6,233 bases of DNA from Bacteroidota bacterium (GTDB lineage Bacteria > Bacteroidota > Ignavibacteria > UBA10030 > SZUA-254). Shown here in pieces: positions 1 through 5,168 of this stretch. The DNA lies in the NCBI GenBank assembly GCA_004322375.1, contig SCUC01000296.1:1-6233 (forward strand), in the 5' to 3' direction. The notes under the pieces were generated by a model that made no database searches, was not told the DNA's origin, and worked only from the letters and a program-made list of their open reading frames with translations. The stretch's first letter is position 1. The number at the start of each line of letters is the position of its first letter. Both the position numbers and the translations under genes were made by a program.

Positions 1-1
1 C

Positions 2-589
2 TCCGTCAGCCATTTAGGATTCGTCGTGCTGGGGATATGCGCTTTGACGGAAGAGGGAATCCAGGGAAGCATCATTCAAATGGTAAATCACGGGCTTTCA
101 ACCGGAGCGCTCTTCTTGCTTGTCGGTATGATTTATGACCGACGGCATACACGGGAGATTGCACAATTTGGGGGCATAGCGAAAGTAATGCCGGTATTTG
201 CAACGGTGCTTTTCATCGTCTCGTTATCTTCGATAGGCTTGCCCGGATTGAATGGGTTTATCGGTGAATTTTTAATTTTACTCGGCTCGTTTGCTTCCCC
301 CTATATGAGCAAGTGGTTTGCAATTTTCGGGGCGACCGGAGTTATTTTTGCCGCAGTCTATTTATTATGGATGTATCAGCGCGTAGCATTCGGGAAAATT
401 ACAAATTCTCATAATGAGGGCTTAACTGACCTCTCGTGGAGAGAACTTGCAACACTTGTTCCTGTGCTTGTGTTTATTGTATGGATTGGAGTTTACCCCT
501 CAACGTTTCTGAAGCAATCTGCTTCGGCAACGAAGCATGTAATTTCGTTGGTGCAGAAAAATATTTTGCCTTCAGTAACACAGAAGTGA
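2..589 (+). CDS. nuoM: NADH-quinone oxidoreductase subunit M, C-terminal part (5' end outside window)
   Basis: This is the last 195 residues of a NuoM-type subunit, one of the antiporter-like proton-pumping membrane subunits of respiratory complex I. The reading frame is already open at base 2, so the gene begins outside the window. The fragment opens with SVSHLGFVVLGI, then a histidine in MVNHG (fragment residue 30), the TREIAQFGGIAKVMP loop, and SIGLPGLNGFIGEFLILLG. The glutamate of GEF (residue 89) sits about 106 residues from the end, which matches the conserved TM12 glutamate of NuoM (E407 in E. coli, by family knowledge). YLLWMYQRVAFGKI and WIGVYPSTFL are also typical of NuoM rather than NuoN or NuoL. 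Several hydrophobic membrane segments are visible. The gene ends with TGA at 587-589. NuoN usually follows NuoM in nuo operons but does not follow here, so this is the end of the cluster as seen. Confidence 0.95.
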   Translation, partial: SVSHLGFVVLGICALTEEGIQGSIIQMVNHGLSTGALFLLVGMIYDRRHTREIAQFGGIAKVMPVFATVLFIVSLSSIGLPGLNGFIGEFLILLGSFASPYMSKWFAIFGATGVIFAAVYLLWMYQRVAFGKITNSHNEGLTDLSWRELATLVPVLVFIVWIGVYPSTFLKQSASATKHVISLVQKNILPSVTQK

Positions 590-592
590 GGT

Positions 593-622
593 TGCGTATG
601 CAACATGAAAAAAACATACGCA
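593..622. repeat. Inverted repeat just after nuoM (hairpin, possible transcript end)
   Basis: TGCGTATG at 593-600 is the exact reverse complement of CATACGCA at 615-622, leaving a 14-base A-rich loop. It starts four bases after the nuoM stop codon. A hairpin here could mark or protect the 3' end of the nuo transcript, but no T-run follows on the + strand, so it is not a classical intrinsic terminator. A smaller alternative stem, GTTGC 591-595 with GCAAC 600-604, uses part of the same bases. Confidence 0.4.
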
Positions 623-645
623 CCCTGTGAATACAAATATTGTTG

Positions 646-673
646 GCAGCCCACGACTTAAGTCGTGGGCTGC
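646..673. repeat. Perfect 28-base palindrome (12-bp stem, TTAA loop)
   Basis: Bases 646-659 and 660-673 are exact reverse complements. As RNA or single-stranded DNA this gives a 12-bp stem GCAGCCCACGAC/GTCGTGGGCTGC closed by TTAA. The CCCACGAC...GTCGTGGG core resembles the hairpins found near the ends of IS200/IS605-type elements and in REP-like intergenic repeats (family knowledge). No transposase lies beside it, so it may be an orphan end, a non-autonomous repeat, or a bidirectional transcript-end structure. No T-run follows on either strand. Confidence 0.6.
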
Positions 674-845
674 GAGTAATGCAACCATTTCATTTTTAAG
701 TTGATACACACATCTTTGGAGGCTGATACAAGAGTTGTGTTGTCATACACGCGTGCCAAGGGCATTCCTTCGGAAAAGGCGGGTACCCAAACATTATCTG
801 TAGATGCCGAAAAAATTATTGGATTCTCTACGAGTCGTTTACCTG

Positions 846-878
846 ATTCCCATGCCTGCGGCAGACGGGCGCAGGAAT
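846..878. repeat. GC-rich repeat-like hairpin with ATTCC...GGAAT ends
   Basis: ATTCC at 846-850 and GGAAT at 874-878 are inverted copies. Inside them CCTGCG at 855-860 pairs with CGCAGG at 870-875 (the two pairings share GG, so they are alternatives). The segment is much richer in GC than its surroundings. Its shape recalls short dispersed repeats of the ATTCCC-n-GGGAAT kind (such as neisserial dRS3), which often give spurious short reading frames. Only one copy is visible in the window, so its repeat status is inferred from form. Confidence 0.4.
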
Positions 879-910
879 GACAAAATCGTACTTCTGAGAC
901 AACCCTCATT

Positions 911-938
911 TTGCAACTTCAGTTTTTAGTCGTATTAT
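911..938 (+). promoter_or_regulatory. Possible promoter of the antiporter gene
   Basis: TTGCAA at 911-916 (4 of 6 to the -35 consensus) is followed after 16 bases by TATTAT at 933-938 (5 of 6 to the -10 consensus). Transcription would begin near 945 and leave a leader of about 20 bases, AT-rich, before the ATG at 966. The call rests on consensus match and position only; if the host is a Bacteroidota with a different sigma preference it could be coincidental. Confidence 0.3.
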
Positions 939-965
939 GTTCAAATTTATTTTTTTAAAGATTTG

Positions 966-2471
966 ATGCTACGACTAAACAGTGTGATGTTCTATTTATT
1001 TTCTTTTCTCTTGTTACTGCTCACTTCTTCCATTCCTGCATTTGCGGGAGAAGAAGCGACTCTAGTTCCGGTCAATCCCTGGATGATAACGCCCTTTGTG
1101 CTGCTGCTGCTGGCAATAGCAGTAATGCCGTTTATCAACAAGCATTGGTGGGAGAAAAATTATCCTTTCGTTTCCATTGCCCTGGGGATAGTAACTATTC
1201 TCTATTACCTTATCGGTTTGGGGAATGGCGGAAGAATGGTGCACAGCGGCATTGAGTATCTTAGCTTTATCATTCTTATCGGTTCGTTGTTTGTTGTGGC
1301 GGGGGGGATCCATATTCGCGTGCGGGGAAAATCTACACCGATAAAAAACGTAGCGTTTCTCGGCATCGGCGCGCTTATTTCCAACGTGCTTGGCACTACC
1401 GGCGCTTCCATGATTTTAATTCGTCCGTTTCTTCGCGTTAACAGGTACCGCTTGCGCGGATTTCATGTTATTTTCTTTATTTTTCTTGTTAGTAACATGG
1501 GAGGCGCGCTCACCCCGATTGGCGACCCGCCGTTGTTTCTCGGTTATTTGAAAGGCGTTCCGTTCTTCTGGGTGCTTGCGAATGTTTGGCATATCTGGTT
1601 GTTCGCTTCGATGGCGGTGATACTTATTTTTTACATCGTAGATAAAATTTCTTTCCATAGATATGAGCGAGAAGTGAAGCTTCACCCGGATGAATTTGAT
1701 GAGGAGACATATATCTACGGGCTGCCGAATATTTTCTTTCTGGCTGTTATTCTTGTTGCGGTCTTCATTCAGAAGCCGCTATTCCTGCGGGAAGCGCTCA
1801 TGGTTATTGCAGCGACAGGCTCGTACTATTTTACAAAGCCTGATATTCACCGGAGAAATGATTTCAATTTTCACCCGATTAAAGAAGTGGCATTTTTGTT
1901 TTTGGGGATATTCGCGACAATGGTCCCGGCGTTAGATTGGCTTGAAATGAATGCGGCAAAAATCGGCATCACAAGTGCCGGTCAATTTTATTGGGGGACA
2001 GGGATTCTCTCCAGCGTTCTCGATAATGCCCCGACGTACTTAAATTTTCTCAGCGCGTCCATCGGACTGTTTGTTGATGCGGAGATTATCAGTCAGGTGC
2101 AGCATTTGGTCTCAACGCACGGCGCTGATATTGCTACAATAAACGGAGCGCACTCGGAAGAAATAAAAAATACATTTGCAGTGTTGACGAAATATCATGG
2201 CGATCTAGTGGCAACGGGTAACGTACCGTTAAGCGACATACAGGTTTGCTACTTAATCGGCAACCATAATATTTATTTAAAAGCAATCTCCATCGCGGCA
2301 GTGTTTTTCGGGGCTGTAACGTATATCGGCAACGGACCGAATTTCATGGTAAAATCTATCGCAGAGCAAGCGAACGCGGAATGCCCCAGCTTTTTTGGGT
2401 ACTTCGTTAAGTATTCATTGCCGATTTTAATACCGGTGTTTATTTTAGTGTGGTGGATTTGGTTTAAGTAG
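966..2471 (+). CDS. Na+/H+ antiporter-type permease (CitMHS_2-like, ion transporter superfamily)
   Basis: This 501-residue inner-membrane protein belongs to the ion transporter superfamily group usually annotated as sodium:proton antiporter or putative citrate transporter. It probably exchanges Na+ for H+; the substrate cannot be read from sequence. Residues 1-28 look like a signal peptide (hydrophobic core, then SIPAFA before GEE). About ten further hydrophobic segments follow. Recognisable motifs are GTTGASMILIRP (143-154), SNMGGALTPIGDPPLFLGYL (176-195), DNAPTYLNFL (353-362) and GNGPN (455-459), the last two being reentrant or binding-site type motifs in related families. A polar loop lies at about 371-425. 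The in-frame TTG at 963 directly precedes the ATG at 966; I chose ATG, with a weak AAAG five bases upstream. An ATG at 987 would shorten the signal peptide. The gene has its own possible promoter and ends convergently with the leftward genes. Confidence 0.85.
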   Translation: MLRLNSVMFYLFSFLLLLLTSSIPAFAGEEATLVPVNPWMITPFVLLLLAIAVMPFINKHWWEKNYPFVSIALGIVTILYYLIGLGNGGRMVHSGIEYLSFIILIGSLFVVAGGIHIRVRGKSTPIKNVAFLGIGALISNVLGTTGASMILIRPFLRVNRYRLRGFHVIFFIFLVSNMGGALTPIGDPPLFLGYLKGVPFFWVLANVWHIWLFASMAVILIFYIVDKISFHRYEREVKLHPDEFDEETYIYGLPNIFFLAVILVAVFIQKPLFLREALMVIAATGSYYFTKPDIHRRNDFNFHPIKEVAFLFLGIFATMVPALDWLEMNAAKIGITSAGQFYWGTGILSSVLDNAPTYLNFLSASIGLFVDAEIISQVQHLVSTHGADIATINGAHSEEIKNTFAVLTKYHGDLVATGNVPLSDIQVCYLIGNHNIYLKAISIAAVFFGAVTYIGNGPNFMVKSIAEQANAECPSFFGYFVKYSLPILIPVFILVWWIWFK

Positions 2472-2472
2472 C

Positions 2473-2596
2473 GGTGAGTGATGGATGTGAGATGTGGGAT
2501 ATGTGATTGAGAAAGTTGAGACTTTGGAGTAGAGATTTTTAGAGAGATGGGGAGAAAAGCAGGGGTACGGAGGGATAGAGGGGGGATGTTTTATAA
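2473..2596 (-). terminator. C-rich, G-poor tract on the - strand: possible Rho-dependent terminator region
   Basis: On the + strand this 124-base stretch has 52 G and only 3 C (at 2522, 2560 and 2568). A transcript coming from the leftward genes, whose last stop codon is at 2636-2638, would therefore be about 42 percent C and 2 percent G. That composition is typical of Rho-utilisation sites, and no hairpin with a U-run is visible in the convergent gap. Part of it (2484-2506) is a degenerate repeat of GATGTGA. The function is inferred from composition and position; it could also be low-complexity sequence without a role. Confidence 0.35.
2484..2506. repeat. Short degenerate tandem repeat of GATGTGA
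   Basis: GATGTGA (2484-2490), GATGTGG (2491-2497) and GATATGTGA (2498-2506) lie head to tail, just after the antiporter stop codon. The units are imperfect and few, so this may be a trace of slippage in low-complexity DNA rather than a functional repeat. It forms the first part of the G-rich tract described separately. Confidence 0.4.
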
Positions 2597-2635
2597 CTGA
2601 TGATTATTATTGGGCGCAATCTTGAAGTTGTAAGG

Positions 2636-3283
2636 TCACGCTTCAGCATAATTACAAATGAGTGATCCTATAACATTATCAATTACTCTACATAACTTTT
2701 CATTGTACTGGGATAATTGCTTAACAAGATCAATTACTTTTTCCTCTGGTGTATCGGTTGACTGTACGTATGCGGATAATATCCGCGTGATTACATTATC
2801 AGCGAGCGAAAATGACATATCTACGGTTATTGTAGATGAACCCTCTGCAAAAATAGGCGGATATTGTGCTATACTATTTTTTAACTCAGTATCTTCAATT
2901 TTTAGTCCGAAGTGAAATACTATCGTACGAATTTTAAAAAGAGTGTTATTAAAGAATGAATCATGTTCATTCTTTTGTTTTATGACCCAAGTAATGTCGT
3001 TATGTATTTCGTTGGGTAAAGAAGATACTAGTTTCCTAAGAATTCTGGAGGCAGTCTCCGTTCCTTCATAAAGAAAAGAAACTGTTATCAGGAGACCAAA
3101 AAGTGTATCACGATTTCTTATCGGGCTTTCATAGTATTTATTTGTTTGAAGCAAGAATCTCTGAGATGACCTAAGTGTATTTATTATATAGCACAATTGT
3201 AGAATTTCTTTTAGAAACGGAATCTTTTTTAATTCTTCAAAATTGTTGGCAAGAAGGACTATTTTGTTTATTGGATCAGCCAT
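2636..3283 (-). CDS. Hypothetical protein, 215 residues, with R-x4-H motif (possibly HEPN-like)
   Basis: I do not recognise this protein with certainty. It is 215 residues long, mostly helical in character, with no signal peptide or clear membrane segment. Residues 56-85 (RNRDTLFGLLITVSFLYEGT and the following helix) and 115-125 (LFKIRTIVFHF) resemble a loosely remembered family of helical hypothetical proteins carrying a KIRN-x3-FHF segment. R119 and H124 fit the R-x4-H spacing of HEPN ribonuclease domains, but the usual polar residue after R is T here, so a nuclease role is only a suggestion. The gene starts with ATG at 3283-3281; AAAGTGA lies about eight bases upstream as a poor Shine-Dalgarno. 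It is the last gene of the leftward run, 36 bases after the DUF2442 gene, and looks more AT-rich than the antiporter gene. It may form a unit with DUF4160/DUF2442. Confidence 0.7.
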   Translation of the reverse strand: MADPINKIVLLANNFEELKKIPFLKEILQLCYIINTLRSSQRFLLQTNKYYESPIRNRDTLFGLLITVSFLYEGTETASRILRKLVSSLPNEIHNDITWVIKQKNEHDSFFNNTLFKIRTIVFHFGLKIEDTELKNSIAQYPPIFAEGSSTITVDMSFSLADNVITRILSAYVQSTDTPEEKVIDLVKQLSQYNEKLCRVIDNVIGSLICNYAEA

Positions 3284-3319
3284 TTTTAATCACTTTATTT
3301 ACCTTAAAAGAGTTCATCG

Positions 3320-3565
3320 CTATGCAATTACCTTCAGATTTTCATATAAAAACTCAGGCGCTAAATCTGCACCGTTTTCCCAAACGATAGTATGAATTTC
3401 TGAATCAACATGAAACTTTTTGAATAAATTGATGTCTTTTAATGGTTCAAACATTTCTCCCCATAGCTCATCTCTTAAATCAATCTCACCTTCTGAACCA
3501 TCTTGAAATTTCAACATAAGTGTATAATCGTGGAGGTAGGTCGCTTCGATTAATCGTGGGGTCAT
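3320..3565 (-). CDS. DUF2442 domain-containing protein
   Basis: This 81-residue protein matches the DUF2442 family over its full length. Diagnostic pieces are the N-terminal strand pair YLHDYTLMLKFQDGSEGEID (residues 10-29), the FEPLKDINLFKKFHVD segment (39-54) and the C-terminal TIVWENGADLAPEFLYE (59-75). The molecular function is unknown. Family members are commonly found beside DUF4160 genes, and the pair is suspected to behave as a toxin-antitoxin-like module (family knowledge, not proven). Here it starts with ATG four bases after the DUF4160 stop codon, which suggests translational coupling; a weak GGA lies about nine bases upstream inside the preceding gene. It ends with TAG at 3322-3320. 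Confidence 0.9.
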   Translation of the reverse strand: MTPRLIEATYLHDYTLMLKFQDGSEGEIDLRDELWGEMFEPLKDINLFKKFHVDSEIHTIVWENGADLAPEFLYENLKVIA

Positions 3566-3569
3566 AATG

Positions 3570-3788
3570 TTATTCCAAAGGTTGAATTTTACTAGGTTGA
3601 TTTCGAGTTTTTAGTTTTTCCCAATTAGCAAGGAGCTCTGATTTGTGTAGGTTATTCCATTCGAGCACATGATTCAGCGCTCGTTTGGGAAATTCACCTG
3701 TAACATTGCCAGTATCAATTTCTACAGTTATTTCATATTCACCATAGGTAGCGTGAAAATGAGGTTTGCCGTGTTCACGGTAGTACAT
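3570..3788 (-). CDS. DUF4160 domain-containing protein, apparently lacking its first residues
   Basis: This 72-residue protein matches DUF4160. It has the GKPHFHATYGEYE signature near the start (residues 7-19), then the strand with ITVEIDTGNVTGEFPKRAL and the helix ending in VLEWNNLHKSELLANWE (41-57), and the usual KIQPLE tail. Family members normally begin about 12-14 residues earlier, with a segment of the form MPxIS-x-FxGIxIxMYY. Here the codons just upstream of the ATG do read GIVIA in frame, but then run into the stop codon of the DCC gene without a start. Either the internal ATG at 3788-3786 is used (TAGGA about 12 bases upstream), or a small frameshift has removed the original start. 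The function is unknown; the partner is the DUF2442 gene that follows. Confidence 0.85.
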   Translation of the reverse strand: MYYREHGKPHFHATYGEYEITVEIDTGNVTGEFPKRALNHVLEWNNLHKSELLANWEKLKTRNQPSKIQPLE

Positions 3789-3812
3789 TGCGATAACAAT
3801 TCCTAAACAACA

Positions 3813-4241
3813 TCAATCAACAATAAACCTTTTCTTTTGTTCCTCGTCCATAATATCGCATGTATCCCGTTTCCCAAACAAGGCATAGCGGTTGTGGGCG
3901 ATAATAGTATAGAAATAATCTCGTATCGGGCGGGGGATTATTTTTACTACGGAAAAAAATTTCCAGAAGCCGGGCAGCTCTTGAGCGATATTGATTGCAG
4001 CATCTGATTTTGTATAGGACTTTCCATCTTGAATTAAAACAACGGTATCAATTGTTTCCGGTTGCAAATTGAATTGTGTTAATATCTGTTTGCCTGCCGG
4101 AGATTGGGATGATGCAAATTTGAATTTTTCTTCTCTGTCTCTCTTGATGATAAACTGTACCGAGCGGTTGCAGAAGTTACATTCCCCGTCGAAGATGATG
4201 AGTGAAAAGTTGTTTACGGTATTTGTTGGTTGAGAAGTCAC
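3813..4241 (-). CDS. DCC-family thiol-disulfide oxidoreductase (DUF393, DCC1-like)
   Basis: The protein has the DCC family's defining start, IIFDGECNFCNRSVQFIIKR, with aspartate 18 and the C21-x2-C24 pair expected to act in thiol-disulfide exchange. The middle holds FKFASSQSPAGKQIL, and the end holds RYALFGKRDTC (residues 118-128), all usual for this thioredoxin-fold family. Substrates are generally unknown. I place the start at the GTG (4241-4239), giving 142 residues with a short MTSQPTNTV lead, the normal family size. The frame stays open to an ATG at 4484, but that extension would overlap the lipoprotein gene by 242 bases and add 81 residues of low-complexity sequence foreign to the family. 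The GTG lies one base after the lipoprotein stop codon, so translation is probably coupled. No strong Shine-Dalgarno is visible. Confidence 0.88.
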   Translation of the reverse strand: MTSQPTNTVNNFSLIIFDGECNFCNRSVQFIIKRDREEKFKFASSQSPAGKQILTQFNLQPETIDTVVLIQDGKSYTKSDAAINIAQELPGFWKFFSVVKIIPRPIRDYFYTIIAHNRYALFGKRDTCDIMDEEQKKRFIVD

Positions 4242-4242
4242 A

Positions 4243-4731
4243 TTATTGATAATATCTCGAATGAAATGTGAATACTTTTTCGGGAGATTTATAAATGTGA
4301 ACGAACTGTACGTTGTAATATTCGGGGAGAGGAGATGTAGAAATTGTTCTCTCAATATTCTTATCTGAGGAATTATTGGAAAATATATTATTGTACGGCA
4401 TGATATGAGAATACCATACAAATAAAGTATCCTGGATAAAGGAAATTTTCGTCTGTGGCTTTGGATTTTGTGAATAGCTGCCACAGAGTACCTCCAGTCT
4501 TATTATGAGTGAGTCAGTTAACGTCGAGTCAATTTCGATAGTATAAGGTACATCAAACAGAGATTTGTATGACGGCGTTTGTACGAGGAGAAGATAAAAT
4601 GAGTCAAGTGGAACAGAGGCGGCTAGAGTGTCGTTGTAAGCATACTCGTAGTATTCGCCGAAAGATGGGATTTCGTTTTCACAGCCGATAGAAAGAATCA
4701 AAAGAGTCAGTATGAATGTTATTGTTTTCAT
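4243..4731 (-). CDS. Putative lipoprotein, 162 residues, unknown function
   Basis: I do not recognise this family. The protein starts MKTITFILTLLILSIGC: a lysine, a hydrophobic stretch and a cysteine at position 17, followed by ENE. SIGC is a relaxed lipobox, so the mature protein is probably a lipoprotein exported from the cytoplasm. The rest is rich in tyrosine, serine and alternating hydrophobic residues (for example YYEYAYNDT, 27-35; SFYLLLVQTPSYKSLF, 44-59), which suggests beta structure. One further cysteine lies at about residue 84. The start is ATG at 4731-4729, with no purine-rich ribosome binding site upstream. Its stop is one base before the GTG of the DCC oxidoreductase gene, so the two are probably co-expressed; an oxidoreductase beside an exported protein is suggestive but the DCC protein has no visible signal peptide. 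Confidence 0.75.
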   Translation of the reverse strand: MKTITFILTLLILSIGCENEIPSFGEYYEYAYNDTLAASVPLDSFYLLLVQTPSYKSLFDVPYTIEIDSTLTDSLIIRLEVLCGSYSQNPKPQTKISFIQDTLFVWYSHIMPYNNIFSNNSSDKNIERTISTSPLPEYYNVQFVHIYKSPEKVFTFHSRYYQ

Positions 4732-4873
4732 ATATAGGCAACGTTATGATGGCTATGAAAACCACAAGGCACGATCTGCCTACGGTTCATATTGTGTCCT
4801 GAAAGAGCAACTACGAAGGTTGGAGTTCCAGACAGCGAGACGCCGTCTGGAGGGTAAGTATTTCCTTGCAGAC
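4732..4873. other. Spacer between lipoprotein and glycine-zipper genes
   Basis: These 142 bases contain a near-perfect GC-rich hairpin (4828-4850) and a smaller one, AGGCA 4767-4771 with TGCCT 4777-4781 around a CGATC loop. Reading frames on both strands cross the spacer but match nothing known. The composition is closer to dispersed intergenic repeat DNA than to the neighbouring coding sequence. No convincing promoter for the lipoprotein gene was found. Confidence 0.45.
4828..4850. repeat. GC-rich imperfect palindrome
   Basis: CCAGAC (4828-4833) pairs with GTCTGG (4845-4850), and inside it GCG (4835-4837) pairs with CGC (4841-4843) around an AGA loop, with one A/C mismatch between. The structure could form on either strand. 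It lies 23 bases beyond the stop codon of the glycine-zipper gene, where a terminator would be expected, but the - strand continues with AACTCCAACC rather than a T-run. It may be a dispersed repeat or a transcript-end stem. Confidence 0.5.
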
Positions 4874-5065
4874 TCATTTGTGTTTTTTTCGTCCCGCGGC
4901 AAAAGCAAAGGCTGTCCCAAGCGCAGTGCCAATCCCTGCTCCGAATGCGGGGTTGCCAAGTGCAGTTCCGATACCCACACCGATGGCGAGCCATATGCCT
5001 AACCACTTGGCATCGAAATTGGGCTTGCAGGACTTTTTAGATTGCTGTTCTTCCGCGGTAGTCAT
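4874..5065 (-). CDS. Small glycine-zipper membrane protein, 63 residues
   Basis: The protein has a polar N-terminus (MTTAEEQQSKKSCKPN), then a hydrophobic, glycine- and alanine-rich region at residues 22-57 with GxxxG-type spacing (AIGVGIGTALG, FGAGIGTALGTAFAFAAG) and a basic RKKHK tail. It probably forms two short membrane-spanning helices packed through glycines. Small proteins of this build are widespread and usually lack a known role. It starts with ATG at 5065-5063, with AAAAAG six bases upstream as a possible ribosome binding site, and is transcribed away from the peroxiredoxin operon across the divergent spacer. The rival frames across the same bases give cysteine- and histidine-rich or low-complexity products and were rejected in its favour. 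Confidence 0.7.
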   Translation of the reverse strand: MTTAEEQQSKKSCKPNFDAKWLGIWLAIGVGIGTALGNPAFGAGIGTALGTAFAFAAGRKKHK

Positions 5066-5090
5066 AAATGCTTTTTAATAAATCTAACGA

Positions 5091-5109
5091 TTGTTATGAT
5101 TATCAACAA
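5091..5109. promoter_or_regulatory. Small inverted repeat in the divergent spacer (possible operator)
   Basis: TTGT (5091-5094) pairs with ACAA (5106-5109), and TGAT (5097-5100) with ATCA (5102-5105), with two extra bases (TA) in the left arm. It lies about 25 bases upstream of the glycine-zipper start, where a regulator of that gene could bind. AT-rich DNA gives such short repeats by chance, so confidence is low. Confidence 0.2.
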
Positions 5110-5127
5110 ATATATATCACCATTTCC

Positions 5128-5156
5128 TTTTGGAATTCATATGGGCTTTTCATAAT
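5128..5156 (+). promoter_or_regulatory. Possible promoter of the peroxiredoxin operon
   Basis: CATAAT at 5151-5156 matches the -10 consensus at 5 of 6 positions. The best upstream element is TTTTGG at 5128-5133, 17 bases away, a poor -35. Transcription would start near 5163, leaving a leader of about 65 bases that contains the inverted repeat at 5169-5205. The call depends mainly on the -10 match and the divergent arrangement. Confidence 0.25.
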
Positions 5157-5168
5157 TTAGACAACATT

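Larger units (their letters stand above)
590..965. other. Intergenic stretch without a convincing gene
   Basis: These 376 bases separate nuoM from the antiporter gene. They hold a hairpin (593-622), a perfect palindrome (646-673), a GC-rich repeat-like hairpin (846-878) and a possible promoter (911-938). A + strand frame is open from 680 to the TGA at 878-880, but its first possible start is a TTG at 701. An 83-residue - strand frame also crosses the region, but its N-terminal part is simply the translation of the GC-rich repeat. Neither resembles a known protein, so neither is called as a gene. The stretch may include the remains of a decayed gene or a small mobile element. Confidence 0.5.

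Noticed and set aside
436..630. 64-residue + strand frame overlapping the end of nuoM
   Set aside because: It is an out-of-frame shadow of nuoM running into the downstream hairpin.
593..673. Intrinsic terminator for nuoM
   Set aside because: Two good stems are present but neither is followed by a T-run on the + strand, so they are reported only as inverted repeats.
658..909. 83-residue - strand frame in the nuoM-antiporter gap
   Set aside because: Its early part is a translation of the GC-rich repeat, its 3' end lies within the palindrome, and it has no family resemblance or ribosome binding site.
1062..1935. Several short frames inside the antiporter gene on both strands
   Set aside because: They lie within a strongly supported 501-residue coding region and show no domain of their own.
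2484..2506. CRISPR or other functional repeat array
   Set aside because: The units are only about seven bases, imperfect and contiguous, with no spacers.
4242..4484. N-terminal extension of the DCC protein up to an ATG at 4484
   Set aside because: It overlaps the lipoprotein gene, which has a convincing signal peptide and lipobox, and the DCC family normally starts just before the DGxCxxC motif. The GTG at 4241 gives the usual length.
4712..5006. Frames of 96 (+), 92 (-) and 66 (-) residues over the glycine-zipper gene and its spacer
   Set aside because: They are rich in cysteine, histidine and arginine with no recognisable domain, and they are shadows of the 63-residue membrane protein or of repeat DNA.
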